Positions 24,818 through 27,029 of a DNA stretch of 27,029 nt are shown here, one piece after another (within the stretch, counting starts at the first letter, position 1; the number at the start of each line of letters is the position of its first letter). Made by a program: the position numbers and the translations under genes. Source of the stretch: MESE01 sp036675035 (GTDB lineage: Bacteria > Pseudomonadota > Gammaproteobacteria > Burkholderiales > Burkholderiaceae_D); contig JAKFFO010000124.1 in assembly GCA_036675035.1 (NCBI GenBank), positions 1 to 27,029 on the forward strand. The letters run 5' to 3'. Under the pieces are notes generated by a model that was given only the letters and a program-made list of their open reading frames with translations, ran no database searches and had not been told where the DNA came from.

Positions 24818-25093
24818 TCAAATCCGCGTACCTTCAGGCGGCGGCAGATCCGGATCCAGTCCGGCAGCAACCGCATCCATGCGCTGAGCATTCAGGAAGG
24901 AGTCGCCATCAACTTCGACCGACAGGCCTGAGTATCTAAGTAAAAGCAACCCGCGCTCAGGATCGACCGATTCGGTGGGATACACCCGGACGCCGCTCAA
25001 GATATGCACCAGGTAGCAATTTTCCGAATCAATTTCGGAAAATTGAGGAAGTTCGGCCAGCTTCGCCACAATTCTTTTACTTTTCGATTCCAT
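24818..25093 (-). CDS. Small hypothetical protein
   Basis: A 91-residue protein of unknown family. Composition is normal for a real soluble protein: a helical start (MESKSKRIVAKLAELPQF), then beta-like segments (NCYLVHILSGVRVYP, GLLLLRYSGLSVEVDG) and a proline-rich end. There are no membrane or signal segments. The start ATG 25093 has only a weak upstream site (GGGAAA). It lies between moaC (convergent) and the tRNA-Thr remnant, in what still looks like core chromosome. It could be a genuine small gene; other frames here are not convincing. Confidence 0.5.
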   Translation of the reverse strand: MESKSKRIVAKLAELPQFSEIDSENCYLVHILSGVRVYPTESVDPERGLLLLRYSGLSVEVDGDSFLNAQRMDAVAAGLDPDLPPPEGTRI

Positions 25094-25228
25094 TTTCCCG
25101 GCTGTTCAAAATGGCGTGGAAAAGTGATTGTAACAAAGTCATTGCGACGCGGCATGCATCCTGTCGCGTTTGCGCCTGCCATGGCCGCGTACAGCGAAAC
25201 CGGACGCTAACCTCGACAGAGAGGCTCC

Positions 25229-25270
25229 GAAAAGAACAAAAGGCTTATAACTCCGGGAGTTATAAGCCTT
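25229..25270 (-). terminator. Rho-independent terminator of the interrupted tRNA-Thr gene
   Basis: On the minus strand a near-perfect hairpin, arms 25240-25254 and 25256-25270 (AAGGCTTATAACTCC and its complement), is followed by TTTTGTTCTTTT. It begins 10 bases after the CCA end of the tRNA-Thr fragment, so it is the natural end of that tRNA transcript and marks chromosomal DNA. Confidence 0.85.
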
Positions 25271-25279
25271 CGATTTTAC

Positions 25280-25324
25280 TGGTGCTGATGAGACGAATCG
25301 AACGTCCGACCTACTGATTACGAA
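25280..25324 (-). pseudogene. 3' half of tRNA-Thr(CGT), displaced attachment-site copy
   Basis: Minus strand, 45 nt, corresponding exactly to tRNA positions 32-76: anticodon loop TTCGTAA (anticodon CGT, Thr), 3' anticodon strand TCAGT, variable AGGTC, T-stem GGACG/CGTCT around TTCGATT, acceptor strand CATCAGC, A, CCA. Upstream of the anticodon loop (above 25324) the sequence no longer pairs with TCAGT, and no D-arm or 5' acceptor strand (GCTGATG-like) exists. So the tRNA is cut at the anticodon loop, a known integration position of tyrosine recombinases. This copy cannot be functional; an intact copy is expected at the other end of the element. Confidence 0.85.
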
Positions 25325-25442
25325 TTCAAGGAAATGACTTTGAGGGGATTGGAACGTGTTTGAATGTCGTTTAAAACGTCTTATGAATCAACAGCTTATA
25401 TTTTAAGTTGCTTTAACGAATTTGAAGAAGTTGGAACCTTGC

Positions 25443-25462
25443 GGTCTACTATAGGTCTACTA
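25443..25462. repeat. Direct repeat GGTCTACTA, 11-bp spacing, upstream of the integrase
   Basis: GGTCTACTA at 25443-25451 and again at 25454-25462, one helical turn apart, 53 bases before the integrase ATG. The arrangement fits arm-type integrase sites or an operator for a regulator of int. Confidence 0.6.
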
Positions 25463-25514
25463 ATTAAGGCGAAACGAATCGCCGCATCCTATCGGCCAGA
25501 CCCGCAGGTTCATC

Positions 25515-26792
25515 ATGTCGCACAAGCTCACCAAGTCATTTGTAGATAAACTTTCCTTTGCAGCTCAGGCTCAATCCCTATACCGCGATAGTGAACTGAA
25601 GGGCTTTGGTCTTCGCGTCGGCACCGACACCAAGACTTATTTCGCCGAAGCCAAAGTCAATGGCAGGACTGTGCGTGCCACCATCGGCAAGCACGGCGTC
25701 TTTACCGCTGAGCAAGCTCGCTCCGATGCGCGAGAATATTTGCGGCAAATGGCAAGAGGCATCAATCCCAATGATCTCAAAGCTGAGAAGAGAATCCAGT
25801 CGATCACGCTGGAGCAGGTCTTTACCGACTTCCTCGCAGCCAGAAAGGGGCTCAAACCCAAGACCATCTATGAATACAAGCGCATCTTTGGCATTCTGCC
25901 GGAACGAAGCCAGGGCAAGGGGGAGAAGAAGTCCGCGTACCTGACTGACTGGCTCGACAAACCTATTGCTACCATCACGGCGGACATGGTCAGCCAACGC
26001 CACAGCAAGATTGGACAGGCGAGCCCAGCACAAGCCAATCTTTGTATGCGCCTGCTGCGTGCGGTATTTAACTTTGCCTCCGCAAGATATACGGACAGCG
26101 CCGGAAAGCCATTGATCACTGAAAATCCTGTCAAGCGCCTGTCTCAGACGCGCGCATGGTATCGGATCGAGCGACGCCAGTCACTGATCAAGGAACATCA
26201 ACTCAAACCCTGGTTCACAGCGGTGATGAACCTTAAAAATGATTACACCAGCAGCAAGCGCGAAGCATTGCGGGATTATCTTTTGGTTGTGTTGTTCACC
26301 GGCTTGCGGCGAGAAGAGGCTGCACGGCTTACGTGGGCCAACATCGACTTGGCGGCGAAGACGCTGACAGTGCGCGACACCAAGAACAGGGAACCGCATA
26401 CCCTGCCCCTTTCCGATTTCTTAATCGATCTGTTCGAGCGACGCAAAAAAAACAACACCGACATTTACGTTTTCCCAGGGGATGGAAAAGCCGGCTACAT
26501 CGTTGAGCCACGCAAGCAGATGGCACACGTCATCAAGGATAGCGGCGTGCCATTCATGCTGCACGATCTTCGCCGAACCTTTCTCACAATAGCGGACAGT
26601 CTTGATATCCCGGCCTATGCCGTCAAGCGCCTTGCGAATCACAAAATGACCAATGACGTAACCGCCGGCTACATCGTTGCGGACGTGGAGCGACTGCGCA
26701 AACCGATGCAAAAAATAACCGACTACATTCTGAAAGCGGCGGGAGCGAAGAAGGCAGCCGACATATTGGACATCCGTGAAGCAACGAACTGA
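25515..26792 (+). CDS. Tyrosine-type site-specific integrase (P4-like, DUF4102 arm domain)
   Basis: A 425-residue integrase. The N-terminal DUF4102-like arm-binding domain (residues about 1-90: KLTKSFVDKL...GFGLRVGTDTKTYFAEAKVNGRTVRATIGKHG) is typical of P4-family integrases that insert in tRNA genes. A SAM-like core-binding region follows (about 98-205). The catalytic set is complete: Arg265 (TGLRREE), Lys290, His350 and Arg353 (HDLRRTF), His376 (LANHK) and the nucleophile Tyr386 (TAGYI). It should therefore be active. It starts 190 bases from the tRNA-Thr 3' fragment and reads away from it, which is the unusual side: in most islands int lies next to the intact tRNA. The start ATG 25515 has only a weak upstream GCAGG. 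Confidence 0.95.
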   Translation: MSHKLTKSFVDKLSFAAQAQSLYRDSELKGFGLRVGTDTKTYFAEAKVNGRTVRATIGKHGVFTAEQARSDAREYLRQMARGINPNDLKAEKRIQSITLEQVFTDFLAARKGLKPKTIYEYKRIFGILPERSQGKGEKKSAYLTDWLDKPIATITADMVSQRHSKIGQASPAQANLCMRLLRAVFNFASARYTDSAGKPLITENPVKRLSQTRAWYRIERRQSLIKEHQLKPWFTAVMNLKNDYTSSKREALRDYLLVVLFTGLRREEAARLTWANIDLAAKTLTVRDTKNREPHTLPLSDFLIDLFERRKKNNTDIYVFPGDGKAGYIVEPRKQMAHVIKDSGVPFMLHDLRRTFLTIADSLDIPAYAVKRLANHKMTNDVTAGYIVADVERLRKPMQKITDYILKAAGAKKAADILDIREATN

Positions 26793-26817
26793 CGGAGCCT
26801 AAAAAATTGATTGGCGA

Positions 26818-27029
26818 ATGGAAGGCAAAAGACGGCTACTTCAAGCCAGCGAGAAGGATGAAAATTCGATGCGCCCTGCTGCTTTCAATCCAGAACCGGT
26901 ATTTTCCTATACTGAGAGCACCATCGACGACCTACGGACGTTCCTTGGTTTGGAAGCGCCCGAACTGACTACACTGGTAGGCGAGGCCGAAAGCGCAGCG
27001 AGGGCCTATCTACATCTTCTTGCATGCGA
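26818..27029 (+). CDS. Unrecognised gene of the integrative element, 3'-truncated by window edge
   Basis: An open frame of 70 codons runs from ATG 26818 to the last base of the window. An internal ATG at 26869 (MRPAAFNPEP) has a better ribosome-binding sequence AAGGA (26854-26858), though 10 bases away, and could be the true start. The visible part is soluble and acidic (TIDDLRTFLGLEAPELTTLVGEAESAARAYLHLLA) with a helical pattern. It follows the integrase by 25 bases, so it may be the next gene of an operon. I do not recognise the family. Confidence 0.5.
   Translation, partial: MEGKRRLLQASEKDENSMRPAAFNPEPVFSYTESTIDDLRTFLGLEAPELTTLVGEAESAARAYLHLLAC

Larger units (their letters stand above)
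25325..27029. mobile_element. Left end of an integrative element inserted in tRNA-Thr; continues past window
   Basis: Starts at the break in the tRNA-Thr fragment. The next stretch is AT-rich (25381-25440 has 17 G+C in 60 bases by hand count, far below the neighbouring genes), followed by a complete tyrosine integrase and an unrecognised partial gene. The right end is outside the window. Boundary placement is inferred from the tRNA match. Confidence 0.75.

Noticed and set aside
25280..25420. An intact or intron-containing tRNA-Thr
   Set aside because: No D-arm, 5' anticodon strand or 5' acceptor strand complementary to CATCAGC is found to the right of the 3' half within about 100 bases.

Overview
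The window reads as chromosome from a betaproteobacterium of the order Burkholderiales, most likely Oxalobacteraceae or a close relative. That placement is inferred from the ubiG-gph-ssrA order, a tmRNA tag peptide ANDESYALAA, an E. coli-type NadE, a lipase/foldase pair of the Burkholderia/Pseudomonas kind, and GspA/GspB genes. No rRNA, CRISPR array, insertion sequence or intact tRNA was found.

Layout. 1-1851: the 3' part of ubiG, then gph, then the tmRNA gene ssrA with a strong terminator. 2261-7588: a tight three-gene operon of a DUF2760 protein and two divergent Hsp70-like ATPases, the second with a long C-terminal extension (DUF3731 type). 7549-8787: a convergent YdjM-like membrane protein. 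9067-10143: a small membrane protein and a bacteriohemerythrin preceded by a perfect FNR-type box placed at a class II promoter distance. 10176-12561: a minus-strand pair of an aldo/keto reductase and an MFS/AAA-type transporter. 12723-13478: a short-chain dehydrogenase. 13560-13760: a cluster of palindromic repeats. 13796-15245: nadE and pncC, two genes of NAD synthesis and pyridine-nucleotide recycling. 15513-16089: dodecin and a small conserved-looking protein. 16256-18695: gspA-gspB. 18990-20584: guaC and thpR. 20947-23959: a TetR regulator divergent from a secreted lipase and its foldase, with a perfect 10+2+10 operator-like inverted repeat at the lipase promoter. 24125-25093: moaC and a small hypothetical gene.

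The right end changes character. On the minus strand lies a tRNA terminator and a 45-nt fragment that is exactly the 3' half of a tRNA-Thr(CGT), from anticodon loop to CCA. Its 5' half is missing. An AT-rich stretch, 11-bp-spaced direct repeats, a complete P4-like tyrosine integrase and the start of an unrecognised gene follow. I read this as the left boundary of an integrative element that entered a tRNA-Thr gene and runs out of the window to the right.

Functional links within the window: PncC feeds NaMN to the pathway that NadE completes. LipA needs LifO for folding and normally a type II secretion system, whose secretin assembly uses GspA/GspB. The hemerythrin looks oxygen-regulated. The Hsp70 operon is the least understood gene set here.
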